The notes below the pieces were generated by a model, which did no database searches, was not told the origin of the DNA, and worked only from the letters and a program-made list of their open reading frames with translations. The position numbers and the translations under genes were made by a program. A DNA stretch of 6,054 nucleotides from Alphaproteobacteria bacterium (GTDB lineage: Bacteria > Pseudomonadota > Alphaproteobacteria > Sphingomonadales > Sphingomonadaceae): contig JADCGM010000411.1 in assembly GCA_020249025.1 (NCBI GenBank), forward strand, positions 1 through 6,054. Direction: 5' to 3'. Numbering within the stretch: position 1 is the first letter of the stretch; each line of letters begins with the position of its first letter. Shown here in pieces: positions 1-6,054 of the stretch.

Positions 1-162
1 CGCTCGACCAACCTGCAGGCGGCGCGGTCGCGGATCGAGGATGCGGACTTCGCGGCGGAAACGACCGCGCTGGCTCGCGCCCAGATCCTCAGCCAGGCCG
101 CGACCGCGATGCTCGCGCAGGCGAACCAGAGCGGCCAGAACGTGCTGAGCCTGTTGCGGTAG
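1..162 (+). CDS. fliC: Flagellin, C-terminal fragment (5' end outside window)
   Basis: This is the 3' end of a flagellin gene, the subunit that polymerises into the flagellar filament after export through the flagellar type III apparatus. Frame 1 is open from the first base to a TAG at 160-162, giving 53 residues. They contain the conserved D0/D1 C-terminal helix of bacterial flagellin: NLQAARSRIEDADFAAET, then ALARAQILSQAATAMLAQAN, ending in QSGQNVLSLLR. The SRIxDADFAxE and QxLxQAxxAMLAQAN patterns and the terminal VLxLLR are diagnostic of the family; this heptad-rich helix is the part that packs in the filament core. The start, N-terminal domain and variable domain lie to the left, so subtype and length cannot be judged. 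The gene converges on bciA and is followed by a strong hairpin. The symbol is the generic one; a paralogue name such as flaA is equally possible. Confidence 0.93.
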   Translation, partial: RSTNLQAARSRIEDADFAAETTALARAQILSQAATAMLAQANQSGQNVLSLLR

Positions 163-183
163 CCGTCCCCCCCGGCAGCCGCG

Positions 184-218
184 CGACGGCCGGAGCGCTC
201 CCCCCGCTCCGGCCGTCG
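184..218. terminator. GC-rich hairpin between converging genes, possible bidirectional terminator
   Basis: Positions 184-197 (CGACGGCCGGAGCG) are perfectly complementary to 205-218, giving a 14-bp stem with 12 G:C pairs around a 7-nt loop (CTCCCCC). It fills much of the 61-nt gap between the flagellin stop (162) and the bciA stop (224). It begins 21 nt after the flagellin stop and, read on the other strand, 5 nt after the bciA stop. That placement suits a shared 3' hairpin for both transcripts. Neither side carries a T-tract, so it is not a textbook intrinsic terminator. It may stop transcription weakly, or act as a 3' stabilising structure. The hairpin is seen directly; the terminator role is inferred. 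Confidence 0.6.
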
Positions 219-223
219 TCGGC

Positions 224-1174
224 TTAGCGGAACACCGCATGGTCGCCGCGGTCGTCGTCCGCCGCGCCGGCGAGCAGCCGGGCGTAGTGCGCCCGCAGCG
301 TATCCGAGCCCGTCTCCGGCGTCGCCTCGGCGCTGTAGCGGCCGGTCGCGTGATCGAAGACGAGCATCGACTCGGTCGCGTAGTAGCGCCCGATCTTCGC
401 CAGCTCCGCCTTCGCCCCCAGCGCCGGGACAAGCTTCCCGAGTGCGGACAGCAGCGCCACAATCGCATCGAGCAGCGCCACCGGCACCCGCCGCACCCTG
501 ACCGGCTTTCCCGTCAGCTCGGCGAGCATCGCCGCCTGATCGGCGGGCGTGATCGCCGGACCCGGCCCTCCGATCGGAAGGATGCGGTTCCAGCGGGTGT
601 CGTCGGTAAGGCAGTCGGCGATGTAGCGGGCGAGATCGGAGTCGGAGATCGGCTTGCAGGCGGTCAGCGTCCCGTCGCCGAAGACGAGGAAGGGCTGGCC
701 GCGCCGCACCCGCGCGATCTGGCCCGACAGCGATTTGAAGAAGGCGGTCGGGCGGACGATGGTCCAGCGCAGGCCCGACGCCTGCAACGCCGCCTCGAAG
801 GCAAGCTTGGCGCGCTGGAAGGCAAGCAGCGGCCGCTGCACGCAGATCGCCGACAGCAGGATGAACTGCGGCACGCCCGCCGCCTTGGCCGCTTCGAGCA
901 CGGCGAGATTTGCGTCGTGGTCGACCGCCCAGGCGTCCGCCGGGACACCGGTTCGCGACGCGAGGCAGGAGACGACCGCGTCGAACCGCTCGCCGCTGAG
1001 CTCGAGGCCGGCGAGCGTCCCGATGCGCACCGTCATCCCGTCCGGAAGCACGTCGGCGGCGGACCCGGGGCGGAGGAGGCAGACCACGTCCGCCCCGCGC
1101 CGCACCAGCTCCGCCGCCGTCGCCCGGCCGATGGTGCCGGTGGCGCCGAGCAGGAGGACGCGCTGGCGGTCCAT
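224..1174 (-). CDS. bciA: Divinyl chlorophyllide a 8-vinyl-reductase (BciA type)
   Basis: The predicted 316-residue cytoplasmic enzyme reduces the C8 vinyl group of divinyl (proto)chlorophyllide a to ethyl with NADPH, a step in (bacterio)chlorophyll synthesis. It is an atypical short-chain dehydrogenase with a Rossmann fold: the nucleotide loop is GATGTIG at residues 10-16. Several blocks match the plant DVR/bacterial BciA family as I remember it: VVSCLASRTG (67-76), LLSAICVQRPLLAFQRAKLAFE (106-127), IVRPTAFFKSLSGQ (139-152), then CKPISDSDLA, LPIGGPGPAITP and KIGRYYATESML. The start at 1174 is chosen because the Rossmann strand begins at once and GGAGG sits 5 nt upstream. An in-frame ATG at 1297 would add 41 residues of arginine-rich sequence overlapping fadJ and is rejected. 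It starts 28 nt after the fadJ stop, so co-transcription is likely. No disabling change is visible. A different NmrA-like reductase is the main alternative but fits poorly. Confidence 0.92.
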   Translation of the reverse strand: MDRQRVLLLGATGTIGRATAAELVRRGADVVCLLRPGSAADVLPDGMTVRIGTLAGLELSGERFDAVVSCLASRTGVPADAWAVDHDANLAVLEAAKAAGVPQFILLSAICVQRPLLAFQRAKLAFEAALQASGLRWTIVRPTAFFKSLSGQIARVRRGQPFLVFGDGTLTACKPISDSDLARYIADCLTDDTRWNRILPIGGPGPAITPADQAAMLAELTGKPVRVRRVPVALLDAIVALLSALGKLVPALGAKAELAKIGRYYATESMLVFDHATGRYSAEATPETGSDTLRAHYARLLAGAADDDRGDHAVFR

Positions 1175-1179
1175 GCGCG

Positions 1180-1184
1180 CCTCC
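1180..1184 (-). promoter_or_regulatory. Shine-Dalgarno site of bciA
   Basis: GGAGG on the minus strand lies 5 nt before the ATG at 1174, inside the 28-nt gap after fadJ. It fixes the bciA start and shows that bciA has its own initiation signal and need not rely on translational coupling. Confidence 0.8.
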
Positions 1185-1202
1185 GGCCCGGTCACCGGTT
1201 CC

Positions 1203-3401
1203 TTAGGCCGCTGCCTTCGCCGCGGCGCGGCCGTAGAAGGTCTCGCCCTTCGCCGCCATGTCGCGCAGCAGCTGCGGCGGCGCGAAGCGCTCGCCATGCT
1301 GCTGGGTCAGCCGGTCGAGCACGCGGACGACCTCGGCAAGGCCGATGGTGTCCATGTGGCTGAACGGGCCGCCGGTGTGCGGCGCGAAGCCCCAGCCGAA
1401 GATCGCACCGAGATCGCCGTCCTCGGGCGTCTCGAGCACGCCTTCGGCAAAGCAGCGCGCGGTCTCGACGAGCTGGCGATAGACGAGGCGCTCGCGCACC
1501 TCGGCCGGGCTCGGCTGCGCTTCGGCCTGCGGGAAGGCGCTGCCGAGGTCGGGCCAGAGATACTTCTTCCCGTCCGACGGATAGACGTAGAAGCCCTTGC
1601 CGTTCTTGCGGCCGAAGCGCTCCGAGCCGACCATCGTCTCGATGACCTTCTCGCCCGCGCCCGGCTTGTAGGCGTCGCCCAGATCCTTCTTCGTCTGCTG
1701 CGCGACCTTGTACGACAGGTCGAGACCGACCTCGTCGTTCACCGCGAGCGGGCCGACCGGCATGCCGGCCATCTTGCCGACATTCTCGATCAGCGCCGGG
1801 CCGACGCCCTCGCCGAGCATCGTCAGGCCTTCCTGCACATAGGTGCCGAAGCAGCGCGAGGTGTAGAAGCCGCGGCTGTCGTTGACGACGATCGGGGTCT
1901 TCTTGATCTGCGCGACATAGTCGAGCGCCTTGGCGATCGCCGCGGGGCCCGTCTTCTTGCCGACGATGATCTCGACGAGCGGCATCTTCTCGACGGGCGA
2001 GAAGAAGTGGATGCCGATGAAGTTGTCGGGCTTCGACCAGGCCTCGGCCAGCCCGGTGATCGGCAGAGTCGAGGTGTTGGAGCCGAAGATGGTGTCCGCG
2101 CCGACGACGGCCTCGGTCTTCTTCGTCACGTCCGCCTTGATCTCGCGGGTTTCGAACACCGCCTCGATGATAAGGTCGCAGCCCTTCAGGTCGGCATAGT
2201 CGGCGGTCGGGTGGATGCGGTTCAGGATTGCATCCGCCTTGTCCTGCGGCATCCGCTTCTTGGCGAGGCGGTCGGCGGTGTACTGCTTGCCTTTCTGCGC
2301 CGCCTCGAGGCTCTGGTCGAGCAGCACCACCTCGATCCCGGCCTGCGCCGAGACCATGGCGATGCCCGCCCCCATCAGGCCCGCACCGAGCATGCCGACC
2401 TTCTTCGTCGGCATCGGGGCGACGCCCTTCGGACGCCGCGCGCCGCGCTCGGCGGCCTGCTTGTTGACGAACAGCGTGCGGATCATGTTGCCCGCCTGCG
2501 GATCGGCGACGAGCTTGGCGAAATATTTGCTCTCGACGCGGATCGCCGTGTCCATCGGCAGCTGCGCGCCCTCATAGACCGCCGACAGGATCGCGACCGG
2601 CGCGTTCATGTTGTGCATGGTCTTGCCGCCGACCATCGCGTTCGCACCAATGAAGGTCTGCGCGAAATTGGGGTTGGTCGCCCCCGCGCCGCCGGGGAAC
2701 TTGAAGGTCTTCTCGTCCCAGGGCTGCGTCGCCTTGGTCGGGTTGGCCTTCACCCAGGCCTTGGCGCGGTCGACGACCTCGGCCACGGGCGCGAGCTCCT
2801 GAACGACGCCGAAACCCTGCGCCTCCTGCGGGCTCATGTTCTTGCCCTGCGTCAGGTACATCAGCGCCGCCTGCACGCCCATCAGGCGCGGCAGGCGCTG
2901 GGTGCCGCCGGCGCCCGGCAGCAGCCCGACCATCACCTCGGGCAGGCCGAGGACGATCTTCGGATTGTCGGCGCAAACGCGGTAGTGGCAGGCGAGCGTG
3001 ATCTCCAGACCGCCGCCGAGCGCGAGGCCGTTGATCGCGGCCGCGACCGGCTTGCCGCAGGTCTCCAGCCGGCGGAACAGCTTGTTGAGCGCGAACACGC
3101 CCTCGAACAGCGTCGCCATCTTCGACTTGGCCGCGGCGTCGCCGCCGCCAGAGCCGCCGCCGCCAGACCCCCCAAACGCCGCGCCCATGCCCTTGAGGTC
3201 GGCGCCGGCCATGAAGCCCGTCGCCTTGCCCGAGGTGATGACCGCGCCCTTGATGGCGTCGTCGGTCGCGATGCGCTCGACGAGCGTCGCCAGATCGCGG
3301 GTGAACTCGCCGGTGATGACGTTCATCGTCTGCCCCGGCACGTCGATCGTGAGCAGCGCGATGCCGTCGGAGTCGATGTCGAACTTGATCGTTTCGGTCA
3401 T
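1203..3401 (-). CDS. fadJ: Bifunctional enoyl-CoA hydratase / 3-hydroxyacyl-CoA dehydrogenase (FadJ type)
   Basis: The 732-residue cytoplasmic multifunctional enzyme catalyses steps two and three of beta-oxidation: hydration of trans-2-enoyl-CoA and NAD-dependent oxidation of the 3-hydroxyacyl-CoA. The crotonase domain occupies about residues 1-200: oxyanion-hole segment GFMAGADLKG (62-71), GLALGGGLE with catalytic Glu133, and LGLPEVMVGLLPGAGGTQ with catalytic Glu155. The dehydrogenase half has the NAD loop GAGLMG (339-344), GSNTSTLPI (440-448) and HFFSPVEKMPLVE with catalytic His465 and partner Glu477. VNDSRGFYTSR then opens the C-terminal dimerisation/substrate domains. Length is near E. 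coli FadB/FadJ, and blocks such as TIDVPG and ACHxRVC resemble FadJ more. A Gly/Ser tract (77-87) is odd and is listed separately. The start at 3401 follows AAGGAG by 7 nt; an ATG at 3422 lies upstream of that signal and is rejected. The thiolase partner is encoded just upstream. Confidence 0.95.
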   Translation of the reverse strand: MTETIKFDIDSDGIALLTIDVPGQTMNVITGEFTRDLATLVERIATDDAIKGAVITSGKATGFMAGADLKGMGAAFGGSGGGGSGGGDAAAKSKMATLFEGVFALNKLFRRLETCGKPVAAAINGLALGGGLEITLACHYRVCADNPKIVLGLPEVMVGLLPGAGGTQRLPRLMGVQAALMYLTQGKNMSPQEAQGFGVVQELAPVAEVVDRAKAWVKANPTKATQPWDEKTFKFPGGAGATNPNFAQTFIGANAMVGGKTMHNMNAPVAILSAVYEGAQLPMDTAIRVESKYFAKLVADPQAGNMIRTLFVNKQAAERGARRPKGVAPMPTKKVGMLGAGLMGAGIAMVSAQAGIEVVLLDQSLEAAQKGKQYTADRLAKKRMPQDKADAILNRIHPTADYADLKGCDLIIEAVFETREIKADVTKKTEAVVGADTIFGSNTSTLPITGLAEAWSKPDNFIGIHFFSPVEKMPLVEIIVGKKTGPAAIAKALDYVAQIKKTPIVVNDSRGFYTSRCFGTYVQEGLTMLGEGVGPALIENVGKMAGMPVGPLAVNDEVGLDLSYKVAQQTKKDLGDAYKPGAGEKVIETMVGSERFGRKNGKGFYVYPSDGKKYLWPDLGSAFPQAEAQPSPAEVRERLVYRQLVETARCFAEGVLETPEDGDLGAIFGWGFAPHTGGPFSHMDTIGLAEVVRVLDRLTQQHGERFAPPQLLRDMAAKGETFYGRAAAKAAA
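3141..3173 (-). repeat. Gly/Ser low-complexity tract inside FadJ
   Basis: These eleven codons encode GGSGGGGSGGG, FadJ residues 77-87, and the DNA reads as runs of GGC/GGT/GGG glycine codons with two TCT serines. The tract lies just after the oxyanion-hole segment GADLKGMG of the hydratase domain, where crotonases have a flexible, length-variable surface region. It looks like a linker insertion that leaves both catalytic glutamates intact. Slippage of GC-rich triplets could have created it. Confidence 0.75.
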
Positions 3402-3408
3402 TGGGAAG

Positions 3409-3414
3409 CTCCTT
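3409..3414 (-). promoter_or_regulatory. Shine-Dalgarno site of fadJ
   Basis: AAGGAG on the minus strand lies 7 nt before the ATG at 3401. It selects the MTETIKF start over the in-frame ATG at 3422, which would have to be initiated upstream of this signal. Confidence 0.8.
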
Positions 3415-3450
3415 CCCCTCATTCGTTCCTGGTCGGTGCCGTCCCCGAGG

Positions 3451-3536
3451 CCCGCTCATCCTGAGCGAAGTCGAAGGACGCACCCGGTTCCTGCAGCGGG
3501 GTCCTGCGTCCTTCGACTTCGCTCAGGATGAGCGGG
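3451..3536. repeat. Perfect 32-bp inverted repeat (REP-like palindrome) between thiolase and fadJ
   Basis: Positions 3451-3482 are exactly reverse-complementary to 3505-3536, a 32-bp uninterrupted stem around a 22-nt loop. Each arm contains CATCCTGAGCGAAGTCGAAG or its complement. The element fills half of the 167-nt gap between the thiolase stop (3569) and the fadJ start (3401). In RNA from either strand it would form a very stable hairpin. Read on the minus strand it is not followed by a T-run, so it is unlikely to be an intrinsic terminator. I recall this core motif as frequent in sphingomonad intergenic DNA, but have not searched. Possible roles are stabilising the upstream thiolase message, partial attenuation of fadJ, or simply a non-autonomous REP/MITE-type element that landed in the operon. 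The rest of the gap shows only short GC palindromes such as GGGCCCGGG near 3551-3559. Confidence 0.9.
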
Positions 3537-3568
3537 GCGGAGGGTCGCAGGGCCCGGGTTCGCCGCTG

Positions 3569-4780
3569 TTAGATCCGCTCGATGATCGTCGCGGTGCCCA
3601 TGCCCGCGCCGACGCAGAGATTGACGAGCGCGGTGCCCTTGCCGGTGCGCTCCAGCTCGTCGAGGACGGTGCCGAGCACCATCGCGCCGGTCGCGCCGAG
3701 TGGGTGGCCCATCGCGATCGCGCCGCCGTTGACGTTGACCTTCGAGTGGTCGATCCCGAGCGCCTGCATGTAGCGCAGAACGACCGAAGCGAAGGCTTCG
3801 TTGAGCTCGTAGATGTCGATGTCGCCGACCGCCATGCCGGCGCGCTTCAGCACCTTCTGCGTCACGAACTCGGGGCCGGTCAGCATGATCGCCGGCTCGG
3901 AGCCGATCGAGCCCATGGCGCGGATGCGGGCACGCGGCTTGAGGCCGTACTTCTCGCCGATCTCCTTGTTGCCGATGAGGACCGCGGCCGCGCCGTCGAC
4001 GATGCCCGACGAATTGCCGGCATGGTGGACGTGGTTGATCTTCTCGACCTCCGGATAGCGCTGGAGCGCGATCGCATCGAAGCCGGGCATGCCCTCGCCG
4101 ATCGCCTGGAAGGCGGGGCTGAGGCTCGCCATCGACTGCATGTCGGCGGTCGGGCGCATGTGCTCGTCATGGTCGAGCACGACCTCGCCGATAACGTCCT
4201 TCACCGGCACGATCGACTTCTTGAAGCGGTCTTCCGCCCAGGCGCGCGCGGCGCGCTTCTGGCTTTCGACAGCGTAGGCGTCGACGTCGTCACGGCTGAA
4301 GCCGAACTTCGTGGCGATGAGGTCGGCGCCGATGCCCTGCGGCATGAAATAGGTTTTGAAGGCGACCGCGGGGTCCATCGGCCAGGCACCGCCGTCCGAG
4401 CCCATCGCGATGCGCGACATGCTCTCGACGCCGCCGCCGATCGCGAACTCGGCCTCGCCGGCGATGACCTTGGCGGCGGCCATGTTGCAGGCCTCGAGCC
4501 CCGACGCGCAGAAGCGGTTGATCTGCACGCCCGCCGTCGTCTCGGCATAGTCGGCATTCAGCACCGCGACGCGGGCGATGTCCGCGCCCTGCTCGGCGAC
4601 CGGGGACACGCAGCCGAGCACGACGTCGTCGACGTCGGCGGTGTCGATCCCGGTGCGGTCGCGGACCGCCTGCAGAACCTGTGTCGCCAGCTGGATCGGG
4701 GTGATCTCGTGCAGCGACCCGTCCTTGCGCCCCTTGCCGCGCGGCGTGCGCACGGCGTCGTAGATATAGGCTTCGGCCAT
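3569..4780 (-). CDS. fadA: Thiolase (acetyl-CoA C-acyltransferase) of the fatty-acid oxidation operon
   Basis: The 403-residue thiolase catalyses the last beta-oxidation step, splitting 3-ketoacyl-CoA with CoA to acetyl-CoA and a shortened acyl-CoA. Visible family signatures are the nucleophile Cys91 in NRFCASGLEACNMAA, the GGGVESMS block (115-122), HHAGNSSGIVDGAAAVL (252-268), NEAFA (327-331), GHPLGATGA with His359 (358-366), and the C-terminal CVGAGMG (389-395) with the acid/base Cys389. Length matches the family norm of about 390-400. The start at 4780 gives the canonical MAEAYIYDAVRTPRGKG opening and follows GGGAG by 7 nt; the frame stays open to 5089 but that part overlaps the acyl-CoA dehydrogenase. 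It lies 23 nt after that gene, so co-transcription is nearly certain. Chain-length preference cannot be read from sequence; fadI, or a biosynthetic acetyl-CoA acetyltransferase, are alternative names, but its neighbours favour degradation. Confidence 0.93.
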   Translation of the reverse strand: MAEAYIYDAVRTPRGKGRKDGSLHEITPIQLATQVLQAVRDRTGIDTADVDDVVLGCVSPVAEQGADIARVAVLNADYAETTAGVQINRFCASGLEACNMAAAKVIAGEAEFAIGGGVESMSRIAMGSDGGAWPMDPAVAFKTYFMPQGIGADLIATKFGFSRDDVDAYAVESQKRAARAWAEDRFKKSIVPVKDVIGEVVLDHDEHMRPTADMQSMASLSPAFQAIGEGMPGFDAIALQRYPEVEKINHVHHAGNSSGIVDGAAAVLIGNKEIGEKYGLKPRARIRAMGSIGSEPAIMLTGPEFVTQKVLKRAGMAVGDIDIYELNEAFASVVLRYMQALGIDHSKVNVNGGAIAMGHPLGATGAMVLGTVLDELERTGKGTALVNLCVGAGMGTATIIERI

Positions 4781-4787
4781 CGTTGGT

Positions 4788-4792
4788 CTCCC
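4788..4792 (-). promoter_or_regulatory. Shine-Dalgarno site of the thiolase gene
   Basis: GGGAG on the minus strand lies 7 nt before the ATG at 4780, in the 23-nt gap after the acyl-CoA dehydrogenase stop. It supports the short thiolase start over any upstream in-frame ATG. Confidence 0.75.
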
Positions 4793-4803
4793 AGTGGAAC
4801 GCG

Positions 4804-6054
4804 TCAGAATGCTTCGACCGGCATCGCCATCAGAACCTCGGCGCCGGCCTCGATCTTGCGCCGCAGCGCCCCCGCCTCGGGGAAGCGGCTCTCGGCATAA
4901 TGGCGGGCGAGGAGCAGCTTGGTCTCGAAGAAGGCCCGGTCCTCCGCGCCCGCATCGAGCGCCTCGTGCGCCGCCGCCGCCATCTGCAGCCACATGTGCC
5001 CGAGCGCGACGACGCCCAGCAACTGCATATAGGCGTAGGCCGCCGACCCGGCATTGTTCGGATTGGCCATGGCGTTCTGCATGAGCCACATCGTCGCCGC
5101 CTGCAGTTCGCCCGTCGCCTTCTCAAGTCCGGTGGCGAGCCCGTCGAGCCGCGCATCGGCCTTGGCGTCGGCGATCGCCTGGTTGAGCGTCTGGAAATAG
5201 GCCATCACCGCGCGGCCGCCGCCGGCCGGCAGCTTGCGGCCGACGAGATCCATCGCTTGCACGCCGTTGGCGCCCTCGTAGATCATGGCGATGCGGGCAT
5301 CGCGCACGAACTGCTCCATGCCCCATTCAGCGACATAGCCATGGCCGCCGAACACCTGCTGGGCGTTGGTCGCGTGGCGGTAGCCCTCGTCGGTGAACAC
5401 GCCCTTGATGACCGGGGTGAGCAGCGAGATGCGGTCGTCGGCGAGCTGGCGCTCCTCGGGCGTCGGAGCCTTGTGCGCCAGATCGACCTGGAGCGCGCCC
5501 CACAGCGCCAGCGCGCGGGCGCCCTCGTTGAAGGCGCGCGCATCGAGCAGCATGCGGCGCACATCGGGGTGGACCAGGATGCTGTCCGCCTTCGCCTCGG
5601 GATCGGCGGCGCCGGTCAGCGCCCGGCCCTGCCGGCGCTCCTTGGCGTAGGCGACCGCGTTCTGGTAGCTGACCTCGCCCATCGCCAGACCCTGCAGGCC
5701 GACGCCGAGGCGGGCGGCGTTCATCATGATGAACATGCCCTTCAGGCCCTTGCCGGCCTCGCCGACGAGATAGCCGGTCGCGCCGTCATAATTCATCACG
5801 CAGGTGGCGTTGCCGTGGATGCCCATCTTGTGCTCGATCGAGCCGCAGGACAGCGAATTGCGCGCACCGAGCGACCCGTCCTCGTTGACGAGGAACTTCG
5901 GCACGATGAACAGCGAGATGCCCTTCACATTGTCGGGCGCCCCCGCAATCTTCGCCAGCACGAGGTGGACGATGTTCTCCGACATGTCGTGCTCGCCGGA
6001 CGAGATGAAGATCTTGGTGCCGGTGATCTTGTAGCTGCCGTCGTCCTGCGGCTC
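4804..6054 (-). CDS. Acyl-CoA dehydrogenase, C-terminal 416 residues (5' end outside window)
   Basis: This FAD flavoenzyme catalyses the first beta-oxidation step, acyl-CoA to trans-2-enoyl-CoA. The frame is open to the right edge: the 23 codons before the first visible ATG (5985) read EPQDDGSYKITGTKIFISSGEHD, a conserved middle-domain segment, so that ATG is internal and the gene is cut by the window. Visible blocks are ENIVHLVLAKI, SCGSIEHKMGIHGNATC, NAARLGVGLQGLA, FGGHGYVAEWGMEQFVRDARI and IYEGANGVQAMDLVGRKL. The glutamate of YEG (codon 5275-5277) aligns with the catalytic base of medium-chain dehydrogenases. The tail from about 5200 leftwards, ending in RKIEAGAEVLMAMPVEAF, is the extra C-terminal helical domain of the roughly 600-residue bacterial subfamily, different from the larger E. 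coli FadE, so no symbol is given. It is the first visible gene of the operon and probably sets its substrate range, which the sequence does not reveal. Confidence 0.94.
   Translation of the reverse strand, partial: EPQDDGSYKITGTKIFISSGEHDMSENIVHLVLAKIAGAPDNVKGISLFIVPKFLVNEDGSLGARNSLSCGSIEHKMGIHGNATCVMNYDGATGYLVGEAGKGLKGMFIMMNAARLGVGLQGLAMGEVSYQNAVAYAKERRQGRALTGAADPEAKADSILVHPDVRRMLLDARAFNEGARALALWGALQVDLAHKAPTPEERQLADDRISLLTPVIKGVFTDEGYRHATNAQQVFGGHGYVAEWGMEQFVRDARIAMIYEGANGVQAMDLVGRKLPAGGGRAVMAYFQTLNQAIADAKADARLDGLATGLEKATGELQAATMWLMQNAMANPNNAGSAAYAYMQLLGVVALGHMWLQMAAAAHEALDAGAEDRAFFETKLLLARHYAESRFPEAGALRRKIEAGAEVLMAMPVEAF

Larger units (their letters stand above)
224..6054 (-). other. Presumed operon: acyl-CoA dehydrogenase - thiolase - fadJ - bciA
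   Basis: Four genes lie head to tail on the minus strand with gaps of 23, 167 and 28 nt and no recognisable terminator between them. The first three supply all beta-oxidation activities after acyl-CoA formation; an acyl-CoA synthetase and electron-transfer flavoprotein are not in the window. bciA is functionally unrelated but placed as the last cistron. The promoter would lie beyond 6054 unless one is hidden in the 167-nt gap, where I see no convincing -35/-10 pair. Single-transcript status is inferred from spacing and strand. Confidence 0.7.

Noticed and set aside
1175..1297. Upstream in-frame ATG at 1297 as the start of bciA
   Set aside because: It would add 41 Arg/Ala/Pro-rich residues overlapping the end of fadJ, whereas the ATG at 1174 has a GGAGG 5 nt upstream and directly precedes the Rossmann strand.
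239..1363. A 374-codon plus-strand frame opposite bciA
   Set aside because: Mirror frame of bciA with highly arginine-rich, repetitive composition and no family signature.
654..3464. A 936-codon open frame on the plus strand opposite fadJ and bciA
   Set aside because: It is antisense to two clearly functional genes, is arginine/alanine/leucine/aspartate-rich without any recognisable domain, and is the usual mirror frame produced by GC-rich third codon positions.
2572..3483. A 303-codon minus-strand frame starting in the palindrome and overlapping the fadJ 5' half
   Set aside because: It is fadJ read in another frame; its first residues come from the inverted repeat and the remainder is arginine-rich shadow sequence.
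3451..3536. The 32-bp palindrome as an intrinsic terminator ending the thiolase transcript
   Set aside because: No T-tract follows the stem on the minus strand, and fadJ downstream lacks a visible promoter of its own, so full termination here would leave it unexpressed; a REP-like element fits better.
3401..4900. A 499-codon open frame on the plus strand opposite the thiolase gene
   Set aside because: It is antisense to an intact thiolase, has low-complexity Arg/Ala/Asp/His composition, and begins by translating the intergenic palindrome; no domain or upstream ribosome site supports it.
1..6054. A novel defence, toxin-antitoxin, CRISPR or mobile system
   Set aside because: Almost every base is assigned to flagellin, beta-oxidation or bciA genes; no array of direct repeats, transposase, integrase, tRNA or small paired genes was seen on either strand.

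Overview
The window is high-GC DNA that most resembles an alphaproteobacterium, probably of the Sphingomonadales. Three things suggest this: the codon use and protein style of the fatty-acid genes, a short flagellin-type C-terminus, and an intergenic palindrome built on CATCCTGAGCGAAGTCGAAG, a motif I recall (not searched) as common between sphingomonad genes. A clear divinyl chlorophyllide 8-vinyl reductase gene (bciA) suggests the organism makes bacteriochlorophyll, so it is probably an aerobic anoxygenic phototroph or a close relative of one.

Layout from left to right. Positions 1-162 (+) are the last 53 codons of a flagellin gene. Positions 163-223 are a short gap between converging genes, holding a perfect 14-bp GC-rich hairpin that could end transcription from both sides. 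From 224 to the right edge everything is on the minus strand and reads right to left: a 5'-truncated acyl-CoA dehydrogenase (4804-6054), a thiolase (3569-4780), a bifunctional enoyl-CoA hydratase/3-hydroxyacyl-CoA dehydrogenase of the FadJ type (1203-3401), and bciA (224-1174). The gaps in transcription order are 23, 167 and 28 nt. The three complete minus-strand genes each have a well-placed Shine-Dalgarno sequence, and these sequences settle the starts.

The first three minus-strand genes together encode a complete beta-oxidation spiral. The dehydrogenase makes the 2-enoyl-CoA, FadJ hydrates it and oxidises the 3-hydroxyacyl-CoA, and the thiolase releases acetyl-CoA. The 167-nt gap between thiolase and fadJ contains a perfect 32-bp inverted repeat with a 22-nt loop, a REP-like element lying inside the presumed operon. 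bciA follows fadJ so closely that read-through from the fatty-acid operon is likely. That would tie a pigment-synthesis gene to a lipid catabolism transcript, and it is the most interesting feature here.

I see no RNA gene, CRISPR array, insertion sequence, toxin or defence gene. No promoter can be called, since the operon's likely promoter lies beyond the right edge. I found no evidence of a wholly new system; the genes belong to known families, and the points of interest are context and small structural features.
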